Assembly (NCBI RefSeq): GCF_900105055.1
Contig: NZ_FNTA01000004.1
Coordinates: 6,851,501 to 6,915,500, forward strand
Origin: Amycolatopsis lurida
GTDB lineage: Bacteria; Actinomycetota; Actinomycetes; Mycobacteriales; Pseudonocardiaceae
Direction of reading: 5' to 3'
Length of the DNA: 64,000 bases
Shown: in pieces, positions 42,579-50,169 of the stretch
Layout of the letters: the number at the start of each line of letters is the position of its first letter
Numbering within the stretch: position 1 is the first letter of the stretch
The notes under the pieces: model-generated
The model's database searches: none
What the model was told of the DNA's origin: nothing
The model's input: only the letters and a program-made list of their open reading frames with translations
Position numbers and translations under genes: made by a program

Positions 42579-42599
42579 CCGCCTGTGTCAGAGTTGCCT

Positions 42600-43292
42600 G
42601 TGGCTCAGACGAAGGCCGCCGGGGTGGTGCTCGCGAGCGGAGCGGGCACCCGGGTCGGCGCCAAGCTCAACAAGGTGTACCTGCCGGTGGCGGGAAAACG
42701 GGTCGTCGCGTGGTCGCTCGACGCCTTCGCCCGCGTGCCCGGAATCGACGTGCTCGTGCTGGTCATCCGGCCGCAGGACACCGAACTCGCGCGGGAGGTG
42801 CTCGCCGCGCATCCGGGTGAGGTCGAACTCGTCCACGGCGGCGCGACGCGTCAAGGTTCGGAGCTGAACGCCTTGCGCCACTTGACTTCCCGTATCGAGA
42901 GCGGCGAGATCGACGCGGTACTGCTGCACGACGCGGCCCGTCCGCTCGTCACGCCGGACCTGATCGCGGACGTCCTCGCCGGCACGCGGCGGTACGGGGG
43001 AGCGGTGCCCGGCGTCGCGGCCGACGACATCGTGCGCGTCGACGGCGACACCGTTTCCGGTGCGCTGCCCGGGGCGATCAGGGTGCAGACACCGCAGGGT
43101 TTCCGCGCCGCTCCGTTGCTCGAAGCCTACGAAACGGCCGAGCGTGAGGGTTTCGTCGGCACGGACACCTCTTCGTGCATGGAAAGGTTCTCCGCGCTGC
43201 CGGTGCGGTGGGTTCCGGGCAGCGCGGAGAACCTCAAGATCACCTACCCGCACGACCTCGTTGTCGCCGAGCAGGTGATCGGCCGAGGTTAG
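42600..43292 (+). CDS. ispD: 2-C-methyl-D-erythritol 4-phosphate cytidylyltransferase
   Basis: A 230-residue IspD-like nucleotidyltransferase with VLASGAGTRVGAKLNKVY (CTP-binding loop), VLLHDAARPLV and TPQGFRAAPLLEA. It couples MEP with CTP in the non-mevalonate isoprenoid pathway. ispF is not adjacent, as it usually is, so a second copy may exist elsewhere. GTG 42600 is chosen over TTG 42594. The stop overlaps the convergent hypothetical gene. Confidence 0.85.
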   Translation: MAQTKAAGVVLASGAGTRVGAKLNKVYLPVAGKRVVAWSLDAFARVPGIDVLVLVIRPQDTELAREVLAAHPGEVELVHGGATRQGSELNALRHLTSRIESGEIDAVLLHDAARPLVTPDLIADVLAGTRRYGGAVPGVAADDIVRVDGDTVSGALPGAIRVQTPQGFRAAPLLEAYETAEREGFVGTDTSSCMERFSALPVRWVPGSAENLKITYPHDLVVAEQVIGRG

Positions 43293-43693
43293 GGATCTCC
43301 CTGGTCGGCCTTGGTCGGTATGGCGGGCAGGATGGTGACCGGCCGTCGTGCTTCCATCGGGATCACGCAGTCCGGATGTGGTTGCAGCAGCTGGATCGGC
43401 GCGGTGGCGTCGCCGGGCGGCGGGATGGTGAGCACCGCGCGCAGGGTCCAGTCGGCCGTCGAGTGGTACTGCCACGAGACGAGTGCCGGCTGGAAGACGT
43501 CCGTGTCGGCGAGGGTGGTGACGCGGAAGGCGCTCGCCCGTTCCTCGCCGCGCAGGATGAGGACGTCTGCGCAGGTGTCCCACTGGAAGACCGCCGCACA
43601 CACCTCCGGCTCCTCCCTGGGGCCGAAGATGTAGACGACCCACCTGCGTCTTCGAAGCTCTTCGAGCAGTTCGTCGATGCTCAGATGGTTCAT
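43289..43693 (-). CDS. Conserved-looking hypothetical protein, 134 aa
   Basis: A soluble acidic protein beginning MNHLSIDELLEELRRRRWVV, with a central region rich in aromatic and hydrophobic residues and a Pro-rich C terminus. No family is recognised. ATG 43693 has GGGGGG upstream; TTG 43705 is an alternative. It is divergent from the GntR-purC operon and its promoter shares the operator region, so the same regulator may control it. Confidence 0.65.
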   Translation of the reverse strand: MNHLSIDELLEELRRRRWVVYIFGPREEPEVCAAVFQWDTCADVLILRGEERASAFRVTTLADTDVFQPALVSWQYHSTADWTLRAVLTIPPPGDATAPIQLLQPHPDCVIPMEARRPVTILPAIPTKADQGDP

Positions 43694-43736
43694 CGAGCCC
43701 CCCAACGGGTTTTGGGAACTCTGCGGAGAGTAACAG

Positions 43737-43824
43737 GTGTACTAGAGCACCGTCCAGAATGTGTACTAGTACGTAATAATGGGGTGTGAGCAGGATCCTT
43801 GGTGCTCGCCCATTGGTGTGCTAG
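43737..43824. promoter_or_regulatory. Three related operator-like sites before the GntR gene
   Basis: GTGTACTAG occurs at 43737-43745 and 43761-43769, and GTGTGCTAG at 43816-43824. The second sits in the perfect palindrome GTACTAGTAC (43763-43772) and the first in GGTGTACTAGAGCACC. GntR/HutC regulators bind such sites and often control themselves, so autoregulation of the GntR-purC operon is proposed. Confidence 0.5.
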
Positions 43825-43863
43825 AACGCTTGTGCGCACCGCGCGACCTTGTGAGGAGTCACC

Positions 43864-44613
43864 TTGCCCGCCGTCGATCGACCCGAACCGCCGTATCTCC
43901 AGATCGCGGGAAGCATTCGCGACGACATCGTTTCGGGCAGGCTCAAGGAAGGCGACGCGGTCCCGTCCGCGCGGGAGATCGCCAGGAACTGGAACGTCGC
44001 GATGGCGACGGCGATGAAGGTGCTCTCGACGCTGCGCGCCGAAGGTCTGGTCCGCGCGGTACGCGGGATCGGGACAGTGGTGCAGACCAGGGCGCTGCAC
44101 CGCTCCGCGCACGATCGGACGATCTCGATCGCGCGAACCGGCAAGGTCTATCCACCGGGCCACTACGCGAAAATCCGCGAAGCAGGCCTCCTGCCCGCCC
44201 CGGACCGGGTGGCGGGCGCGCTCGGAATCGATGAAGGTACTCCGGTGATCCGTCGGCGGCGCACCACATATGCGGGCGAAGGCCGGCCGGTGTCGACGTC
44301 GGTCTCGTGGTTCGACGGCGCCGTCGCGGCGAAGGCTCCCTTGCTCTTCGAGCCGGTGCGGATCGTCGAAGGCACGGTCAAATACGTTGCGGACCGGACA
44401 GGTCGTGTTCTGGCGTCGACCCATTCTCAGCACGCCGCGGGGCTGGCGGGTGCCGAGGAGGCGGCGGAACTCGGCGTGGCCGAAGGTTCGGCGATTCTGT
44501 TGAGTCGCAACAGGTTTCTGTCCGCCGAGGGTGACGTACTCGAGTACGGCGAATCGGCGGCGTTGCCGGACCACTGGATTTTTTACGAATACGACATCGA
44601 GGACGGGGCATGA
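43864..44613 (+). CDS. GntR/HutC-family transcriptional regulator
   Basis: A 249-residue regulator. The N-terminal winged helix (YLQIAGSIRDDIVSGRLKEG, PSAREIARNWNVAMATAMKV) is followed by a UTRA ligand-binding domain from about residue 90 (GTPVIRRRRTTYAGEGRPV, then EYGESAALPDHWIFYEY). It starts at TTG 43864 with GAGGAG five bases upstream. Its stop overlaps the purC start (ATGA), so the regulator and a purine enzyme are made from one message. The ligand may be a purine-related or sugar-phosphate compound, which cannot be read from sequence. Confidence 0.9.
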   Translation: MPAVDRPEPPYLQIAGSIRDDIVSGRLKEGDAVPSAREIARNWNVAMATAMKVLSTLRAEGLVRAVRGIGTVVQTRALHRSAHDRTISIARTGKVYPPGHYAKIREAGLLPAPDRVAGALGIDEGTPVIRRRRTTYAGEGRPVSTSVSWFDGAVAAKAPLLFEPVRIVEGTVKYVADRTGRVLASTHSQHAAGLAGAEEAAELGVAEGSAILLSRNRFLSAEGDVLEYGESAALPDHWIFYEYDIEDGA

Positions 44614-45461
44614 AGCACATTCACGCGGGTAAGGTCCGGGACCTTTACGAAATCGACGGCGACATTCTGCTCGTCGCCTCGGATCGCGTTTCGGTCTACG
44701 ACGTCTCGCTGCCGACCCCGATCCCGGACAAGGGCGCGCTGCTGAACCAGCTTTCCGCCTGGTGGTTCGAAAAGATGGCCGACGTGGTGCCGAACCACGT
44801 CCTCTCCACGACGGACGTCCCCGCCGAATTCGCCGGGCGCGCCATGCGGTGCAAGCCGTTGAAGATGATCCAGGTCGAGTGCATCGCGCGCGGTTACCTC
44901 ACCGGTCTCGGCATGCGTGAATACCGGCGCGACGGCAAGGTTTCCGGCGTTGAACTGCCCGCCGGTCTCGTCGAGGCGGACAAGCTGCCCGAGCCGATCT
45001 TCACGCCGACCACGAAGATCTCCGACACCGGCCACGACGAGTTCATGACCTTCGCCGACGTCGTGAACGAGATCGGCAAGGAGACCGCGGACCGTCTCCG
45101 CGAGCTGACGCTCGAGGTCTACACCAAGGGCGCGGAGCACGCGGCGAAGAACGGCATCATCATCGCCGACACCAAGATCGAATTCGGGTTCGACGCCGAC
45201 GGTGTGCTGACGCTCGGGGACGAGGTGCTCACGTCGGACTCGTCGCGGTTCTGGCCCGCCGACGAGTACGAGCCGGGCCGGACGCAGCACGCCTTCGACA
45301 AGCAGTTCGTCCGCGACTGGTCCACGACGACCGGCTGGGACAAGACGCCGCCCGGCCCCGCCATCCCGGACGAGATCGTCGAGGCGACCCGCAAGCGCTA
45401 CACCGAGGTCTACGAAAGGATCACCGGGAAGACCTGGATTCCCGGTGGTGGTCATGCCTGA
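44610..45461 (+). CDS. purC: SAICAR synthetase (purine biosynthesis)
   Basis: A 283-residue phosphoribosylaminoimidazole-succinocarboxamide synthase. HAGKVRDLYEIDGDILLVAS and SVYDVSLPTPIPDKG form the ATP site, and VECIARGYLTGLG and DTKIEFGFD the substrate and metal region. It joins CAIR with aspartate using ATP. ATG 44610 overlaps the GntR stop, and the stop overlaps the next small gene, so three genes form a tightly coupled operon. Confidence 0.96.
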   Translation: MKHIHAGKVRDLYEIDGDILLVASDRVSVYDVSLPTPIPDKGALLNQLSAWWFEKMADVVPNHVLSTTDVPAEFAGRAMRCKPLKMIQVECIARGYLTGLGMREYRRDGKVSGVELPAGLVEADKLPEPIFTPTTKISDTGHDEFMTFADVVNEIGKETADRLRELTLEVYTKGAEHAAKNGIIIADTKIEFGFDADGVLTLGDEVLTSDSSRFWPADEYEPGRTQHAFDKQFVRDWSTTTGWDKTPPGPAIPDEIVEATRKRYTEVYERITGKTWIPGGGHA

Positions 45462-45681
45462 ACAGCAGGTCTACGACCCGTACCGGCTGATCGACGACGT
45501 CGAGGGCCTGCTGATCCAGCGGGGCCACCGGCCGGAGCGGCTCGACGGCCGCACCGGCGACCGGGTCGCCGGTGCGAGCAGGTTGCTGCGGGGCCTGGGC
45601 ATCGATCCCTTGCGCGCCCCCGGTGACGCCCTCGACCTCGACGGCCAGATCGCGTACCACTCCCGCGTCCACGGCGACTGA
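45454..45681 (+). CDS. Small hypothetical protein after purC
   Basis: 75 residues, MPEQQVYDPYRLIDDVEGLL..., with no recognised domain. It overlaps the purC stop by 8 bp, and its codon use and coupling support translation. It ends 1 bp before a long palindrome. Confidence 0.6.
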   Translation: MPEQQVYDPYRLIDDVEGLLIQRGHRPERLDGRTGDRVAGASRLLRGLGIDPLRAPGDALDLDGQIAYHSRVHGD

Positions 45682-45736
45682 CGCAAGTAGGTGACTGATT
45701 GCGGGAAAAGCGTCCGCGATCAGTCACCTACTTGCG
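45682..45736. terminator. 24-bp-arm palindrome between convergent genes
   Basis: CGCAAGTAGGTGACTGATTG plus CGGG and its inverse (two mismatches) around AAAAGCG. It lies between the small gene after purC and the convergent aldo/keto reductase and can serve both as a terminator. Confidence 0.65.
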
Positions 45737-45742
45737 ACGGGA

Positions 45743-46732
45743 TCAGGGCGAGCGGGTCAGCGTCGGGTCGGTCTCGGTGACGCCGTCGAGGGCCTCGTCG
45801 ATCGCGGCGAGCAGATCCGCGTCCAGCTTCACGCCTGCCGCCTTCACGTTCTCGTGCACCTGCTCCGGCCGCGAGGCGCCGATGATCGCCGAGGCGACGT
45901 TCGGGTTCTGCAGGACCCACGCCACGGACAGCTGGGCCATGGTCAGGCCCGCCTTGTCCGCGATCGGCTGAAGCCGCTGGACGCGCTCGAGGACGTCGTC
46001 GTTGAGGAAGCGGGCGACCATGTTGGCGCCGCCCTTCTCGTCGGTCGCGCGGGAGCCCTCGGGCAGCGGCTGGCCGGGCTTGTACTTGCCGGTGAGCACG
46101 CCCTGCGCGATCGGCGACCAGACGATCTGGCTGAGCCCTTCGCGTTCGGACGCCGGGATGACCTGCGCCTCGATGACCCGCCACAGCGCGTTGTACTGCG
46201 GCTGGTTCGAGATGAGGGGCACCTTCAGTTCGCGCGCGATCGCCGCGCCCTGGGTGATCTGCTCGGCGGTCCACTCGGAAACGCCGACGTAGAGCACTTT
46301 GCCCTGGCGGACGAGGTCCGCGAAGGCGAGGAACGTCTCTTCGAGCGGCACGGTCCGGTCGAAGCGGTGCGCCTGGTAGAGGTCGACGTAGTCGGTGCCG
46401 AGGCGCTTCAGCGAAGCGTTCGCCGACTCCATGATGTGCTTGCGGCCGAGGCCCTGGTCGTTCGGGCCCTTGGGACCGGTCGGCCAGTAGACCTTGGTGA
46501 AGATCTCCAGGCTTTCGCGGCGCAGGCCCTTCAGGCCGCGGCCGAGTACCGATTCGGCGGCCGTGTTGGCGTAGACATCGGCGGTGTCGAACGTGGTGAC
46601 GCCGACGTCGAGCGCCGCCTTGATGCAGGCCTGGGCCTGGTCCTCTTCCACCTGGGACCCGTGGGTGAGCCAGTTGCCGTACGAGATCTCACTGACATTG
46701 AGGCCGCTGCGGCCCAGTCGTCGAAACTCCAT
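45743..46732 (-). CDS. Aldo/keto reductase
   Basis: A 329-residue NADPH-dependent TIM-barrel reductase of the potassium-channel beta-subunit-like group. DTADVYANTAAESVLGRGL carries the catalytic Asp and Tyr, TKVYW the Lys, and YQAHRFD the His position. It reduces carbonyls of unknown identity. ATG 46732 starts MEFRRLGRSGLNVSEI. A perfect inverted repeat lies 23 bp upstream of the start. Nothing links it to the metabolite cluster. Confidence 0.9.
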   Translation of the reverse strand: MEFRRLGRSGLNVSEISYGNWLTHGSQVEEDQAQACIKAALDVGVTTFDTADVYANTAAESVLGRGLKGLRRESLEIFTKVYWPTGPKGPNDQGLGRKHIMESANASLKRLGTDYVDLYQAHRFDRTVPLEETFLAFADLVRQGKVLYVGVSEWTAEQITQGAAIARELKVPLISNQPQYNALWRVIEAQVIPASEREGLSQIVWSPIAQGVLTGKYKPGQPLPEGSRATDEKGGANMVARFLNDDVLERVQRLQPIADKAGLTMAQLSVAWVLQNPNVASAIIGASRPEQVHENVKAAGVKLDADLLAAIDEALDGVTETDPTLTRSP

Positions 46733-46754
46733 GGACGCGACTCTACCCCAGGCC

Positions 46755-46771
46755 GTTAGCCACGCTAACGA
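46755..46771. promoter_or_regulatory. Operator-like inverted repeat before the aldo/keto reductase
   Basis: CGTTAGC-CAC-GCTAACG is a perfect 7-bp-arm inverted repeat just upstream of the reductase start, of the TetR/MarR operator type. No regulator gene is adjacent. Confidence 0.4.
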
Positions 46772-46885
46772 CCCGGGTTTCGCCTGCTCAGTGCTGGTCG
46801 GTGAACCCGAGGCCGCGATCGACTTCGGCAGGGCGGGTTCGCGCTCCGGCGCTTCCCCGGATGCGTCTCAGCTCCGCCGCTGGGC

Positions 46886-47542
46886 TCAGACCTTGTCGCC
46901 GGGCTTCACGCGCGGCTTCGGAACCCGCAGCTTGCGGATCTGGCTCGCGCGGATGAAGGAGTACCAGCCGACGGACGTGCCCTTGATCGTCTCGTTCGGG
47001 AACTTCAGGCGGACCATCTTCGCGATCCGGCGCCCGCTGAGGAAACCCTCGACGATCATGCCGAGCAGCATCACGGTGCACAGGAGCGTCGCGTACCGCT
47101 GGACCTCGGGGTACGGGAGGATCAGCGCGACGAACACCAGGATCGCCAGCGGCATGAACAGGCCGAGCAGATTGCGCCGCGAGTCGACCAGGTCACGGAT
47201 GTAGGCCTTGACCGGGCCACGGTCACGGGGGAGCAGGTACTTGTCCTCGCCCGCCATCATCCGCTCACGGCGTTCCTTGGCGGCATTGCGCTGCTTGAGC
47301 TTGTAATCCGGGTCGGCCTTCGCGGATTTCCGGAGCTCCTTGTTGCGCTTCATCGCCTCCCGCATGGTGGTCGGCGGGGGCGCCACGGGGCCACGGCGCT
47401 TGGCCTCGGCCTCACGCCGCTTGGGCGTGGCCTTGCCCTTCCCGGGCGTGTACGACTTGGCCTGGACCTCGACGGCCTCGTCGCCGGGGGTCTCGGTGTC
47501 CGTCGTGGCGGAGTCTGTGGTGCTACGGCGCAGGAACCTCAC
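46886..47542 (-). CDS. DUF3043 membrane protein
   Basis: A 218-residue actinobacterial protein. It has a long, highly charged N-terminal region (KRREAEAKRRGPVAPPPTTM, ending RERMMAGEDKYLLPRDRGPV) and then two membrane helices (LLGLFMPLAILVFVALIL and YATLLCTVMLLGMIVEGFL). The function of the family is unknown. GTG 47542 gives MRFLRR. It is conserved near erpA in related genomes, which supports it being real. Confidence 0.85.
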   Translation of the reverse strand: MRFLRRSTTDSATTDTETPGDEAVEVQAKSYTPGKGKATPKRREAEAKRRGPVAPPPTTMREAMKRNKELRKSAKADPDYKLKQRNAAKERRERMMAGEDKYLLPRDRGPVKAYIRDLVDSRRNLLGLFMPLAILVFVALILPYPEVQRYATLLCTVMLLGMIVEGFLSGRRIAKMVRLKFPNETIKGTSVGWYSFIRASQIRKLRVPKPRVKPGDKV

Positions 47543-47685
47543 CCCACCAGGGTAGTCGCGGGCGTCACGGTGCCACGCACCAGGCCGAGCGATATGTCAC
47601 CATGGTGGGGAACAGATCGGGACTCCGACGTGTTGGACCATGTGCAAGACGAGTACCCGCAGCGAGTTCGACCAGAGGGAGAACC

Positions 47686-48063
47686 ATGACGACCGCTGAG
47701 CAGGCAGCCGCAGCTCAGGCCGAAACCGCCGAGGAGACCCACGGCGTCACGTTGACCGACGCCGCCGCCAGCAAGGCGAAGGCCCTGCTCGAGCAGGAGG
47801 GCCGCGACGACATGCACCTGCGCATCGCCGTCCAGCCCGGTGGGTGCGCGGGCCTGCGCTACCAGCTGTTCTTCGACGAGCGCACGCTCGACGGTGACCT
47901 GTTCCGTGACTTCGACGGCCTTCGTGTCGCCGTCGACCGGATGAGCGCGCCGTACGTGTCGAGCGCCGTGATCGACTTCGTCGACTCGATCGAGAAGCAG
48001 GGCTTCACGATCGACAACCCCAACGCGACCGGAAGCTGCGCCTGCGGCGACAGCTTCCACTGA
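47686..48063 (+). CDS. erpA: Iron-sulfur cluster insertion protein (A-type carrier)
   Basis: A 125-residue HesB/IscA/ErpA protein. The three cluster-binding cysteines are Cys54 (PGGCAGLRY) and Cys118/Cys120 (GSCACGDSFH). It passes Fe-S clusters to apo-enzymes. AGAGGGAG precedes the ATG. A strong terminator follows. Confidence 0.95.
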   Translation: MTTAEQAAAAQAETAEETHGVTLTDAAASKAKALLEQEGRDDMHLRIAVQPGGCAGLRYQLFFDERTLDGDLFRDFDGLRVAVDRMSAPYVSSAVIDFVDSIEKQGFTIDNPNATGSCACGDSFH

Positions 48064-48074
48064 TCCGCGTCGAG

Positions 48075-48124
48075 GCATGAAGAAGGGCCGCGAACCTCAC
48101 CCAGGTCGCGGCCCTTCTTCATGC
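48075..48124 (+). terminator. Hairpin terminator of erpA
   Basis: GCATGAAGAAGGGCCGCGA (48075-48093) pairs perfectly with its inverse (48106-48124), starting 12 bp after the erpA stop. It also faces the small convergent gene. Confidence 0.7.
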
Positions 48125-48135
48125 CCGGAACGGGA

Positions 48136-48315
48136 TCAGACGTAGGCGTCCAGATCGGCGACCTGGGCGAGGCAGCGCTCGTCCACGGTCCAGGGCGGAG
48201 CGCTCTGCCGGGGCAGGGGCAGGTTCTCGGCCTGGAGGGACGACGGGATACCGGCACAGTCGGCGATGAGTTCGCCGATCGATTCCGGTTCGAGGTGATA
48301 CGTGGAAGTGGTCAC
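48136..48315 (-). CDS. Small hypothetical protein, 59 aa
   Basis: Starts MTTSTYHLEPESIGELIADC (GTG 48315; TTG 48324 would add three residues). It is acidic, has two cysteines and shows no recognised domain. It lies between erpA and the adenosine-kinase gene, convergent with erpA. The ribosome site is weak, so the call is tentative. Confidence 0.5.
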   Translation of the reverse strand: MTTSTYHLEPESIGELIADCAGIPSSLQAENLPLPRQSAPPWTVDERCLAQVADLDAYV

Positions 48316-48352
48316 GAACGACAAGCTAATGACTCGTGTTCGAGTAGGACAC

Positions 48353-48370
48353 CACTACCAACCGGTAGTG
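48353..48370. promoter_or_regulatory. TetR-type operator candidate upstream of the adenosine kinase gene
   Basis: CACTACC-AACC-GGTAGTG is a perfect 7-bp-arm inverted repeat between the divergent small gene (48315) and the kinase (48466). The spacing and sequence resemble TetR operators; no TetR gene is nearby. Confidence 0.4.
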
Positions 48371-48465
48371 TCGATGGCCGTGCCCGAAGCAACCCGTATG
48401 GGGCATGACCTGCGGGTAACTTAGCCGTCCTCGCCTCGGCGGGGCCGACCGATCAAGGAGAACCG

Positions 48466-49455
48466 GTGGCAGACAACGCCAGGATCGCGGTATCCGGCAG
48501 TATCGCAACCGACCACCTCATGCACTTCCCAGGCAGGTTCGCCGAGCAGCTCATCGCCGAGCAGCTGCACCGGGTGTCCCTGAGCTTCCTGGCCGATGAC
48601 CTCGTCGTCCGGCGGGGCGGGATCGGCGCGAACATCGCCTTCGGGCTCGGGGTCCTGGGCAAGCGTCCGATCCTGGTCGGTGCGGTGGGCTCCGACTTCG
48701 CCGACTACCGGTCTTGGCTCGAGCGGCACGGCGTCGACACCGCCGGGGTGCTGGTCTCCGAGGTCGCGCACACCGCCCGCTTCGTCTGCACCACCGACGA
48801 GGACCTCTGCCAGATCGCCACCTTCTACGCCGGCGCGATGGCTGAATCCCGCAACATCGAGCTGGAGCCGGTCGCCACGCACGCCGGTGAACTGTCGCTC
48901 GTGCTGATCAGCCCGGACGACCCCGAAGGCATGGTCCGGCACGCCGAGGAGTGCCGCCAGCGCGGCTACCCCTTCGCCGTGGACCCGTCGCAGCAGCTGG
49001 CCAGGATGGACGGCGAGCAGGTGCGCGCCTTCGTCGAGGGCGCGAAGTACCTGTTCAGCAACGACTACGAATGGGAACTGCTGCTCCAGAAGACCGGCTG
49101 GTCCGAGGCCGACGTCCTCGACCGGGTCGGCATGCGGATCACCACGCTCGGGGAGAAGGGCGTCGAGATCGTCGGTAAGGACGGCCTCGCCCTGCAGATC
49201 GGCGCGGTCCCGGAGCGCGGCAAGGTCGACCCGACCGGCGTCGGCGACGGCTTCCGCGCCGGGTTCATCGCCGGTATCGACGGCGGGCTCGACCTGGAGC
49301 GTTCGGCGCAGCTGGGCTCGCTGATCGCCGTGCTGGTGCTGGAGACCGTGGGCACGCAGGAATGGTCCTTCGACCGCGCCGACGTCCTGAGCCGCCTGAA
49401 GGAGGCCTTCGGACCGGAGTCCGCCGAGGAGATCGCGGCGGTCCTGCCCGCTTGA
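48466..49455 (+). CDS. adoK: Adenosine kinase (PfkB family)
   Basis: A 329-residue PfkB sugar kinase closely resembling the mycobacterial adenosine kinase: N-terminal VSGSIATDHLMHFPGRFAEQL and the C-terminal anion-hole/base motif PTGVGDGFRAGF. It phosphorylates adenosine for purine salvage. GTG 48466 has AAGGAG upstream. It lies next to asnB and ctaC, as in mycobacteria. Confidence 0.88.
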   Translation: MADNARIAVSGSIATDHLMHFPGRFAEQLIAEQLHRVSLSFLADDLVVRRGGIGANIAFGLGVLGKRPILVGAVGSDFADYRSWLERHGVDTAGVLVSEVAHTARFVCTTDEDLCQIATFYAGAMAESRNIELEPVATHAGELSLVLISPDDPEGMVRHAEECRQRGYPFAVDPSQQLARMDGEQVRAFVEGAKYLFSNDYEWELLLQKTGWSEADVLDRVGMRITTLGEKGVEIVGKDGLALQIGAVPERGKVDPTGVGDGFRAGFIAGIDGGLDLERSAQLGSLIAVLVLETVGTQEWSFDRADVLSRLKEAFGPESAEEIAAVLPA

Positions 49456-49459
49456 GCCT

Positions 49460-50113
49460 TCACGTGCGGCGGGTCAGGATGGCGGCGAGTTCGGCGGGCC
49501 GGGACAGGTGCGGGCAGTGCCCGGAGTCGATCTCGATGGCGGTGACGCCGAGCCGCTCCCGTGCGGCTCGGCGCAGCCACTCCGGCCGGAGCGTGCGGTC
49601 CCGCGTGGGGACGATCACCGTCGACGGGATCTCCGGCGCGGGTCCGGCGGGATGCGTCGCGAGCACCGCGGGGTTGAACGACCGCAGGCTGTCCAGCGCT
49701 TGCCGTTCGGTCTCGGGATCGCAGTCGTGGAAGAGGAATTCCGACGCCTTCGCGGGATCCGCGGCCGGATCCACGCCGATCCAGTCCGGTTCGAGCACGT
49801 CCCGCGCCTCGTCCCGCAGGCTCCGGCCGCCGGCGAAGTCGGGGATGTAGGCGGCGACCCACACCATGGCCCGCGCGTCGAGCGCTTCGGCGATCGCGGG
49901 GAGCAGCACCCCGGATCCGGAATGGGCGACGACGACCGGGCGTCCGCCGCCGTACTGCTCCCGCACGTGCTGCGCGTAGCCCTCGACCGGCAGATCCACC
50001 GGGGTCAGCAGGTCCACGGCGATCGCGCGGTGCCCGGCGGTGGTGAGCAACTTGGCCACGCGGTCCCAGCTCGCCGGGCTCTGCGTCGTGCCGTGCACGA
50101 GGACGAAGTCCAT
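49460..50113 (-). CDS. Alpha/beta hydrolase
   Basis: A 217-residue hydrolase with the oxyanion loop VLVHGTTQSPASWDRV, nucleophile Ser in VVAHSGSGVLLP and C-terminal His in DSGHCPHLSRP. It is an esterase-like enzyme of unknown substrate. It is convergent with the adenosine kinase gene (4 bp apart) and 56 bp downstream of asnB. Confidence 0.85.
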   Translation of the reverse strand: MDFVLVHGTTQSPASWDRVAKLLTTAGHRAIAVDLLTPVDLPVEGYAQHVREQYGGGRPVVVAHSGSGVLLPAIAEALDARAMVWVAAYIPDFAGGRSLRDEARDVLEPDWIGVDPAADPAKASEFLFHDCDPETERQALDSLRSFNPAVLATHPAGPAPEIPSTVIVPTRDRTLRPEWLRRAARERLGVTAIEIDSGHCPHLSRPAELAAILTRRT

Positions 50114-50169
50114 CGCTCCATGCTGGCCTCCACCGGGTGAACGGTGAAGGCCAGCGTCACGAGTCGTGA

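Noticed and set aside
40860..42593. Long plus-strand open frame running into ispD
   Set aside because: It passes through the ilvE end, the hairpin array and the cobT complement with low-complexity Arg-rich translation. Only the part from 42600 shows IspD motifs.
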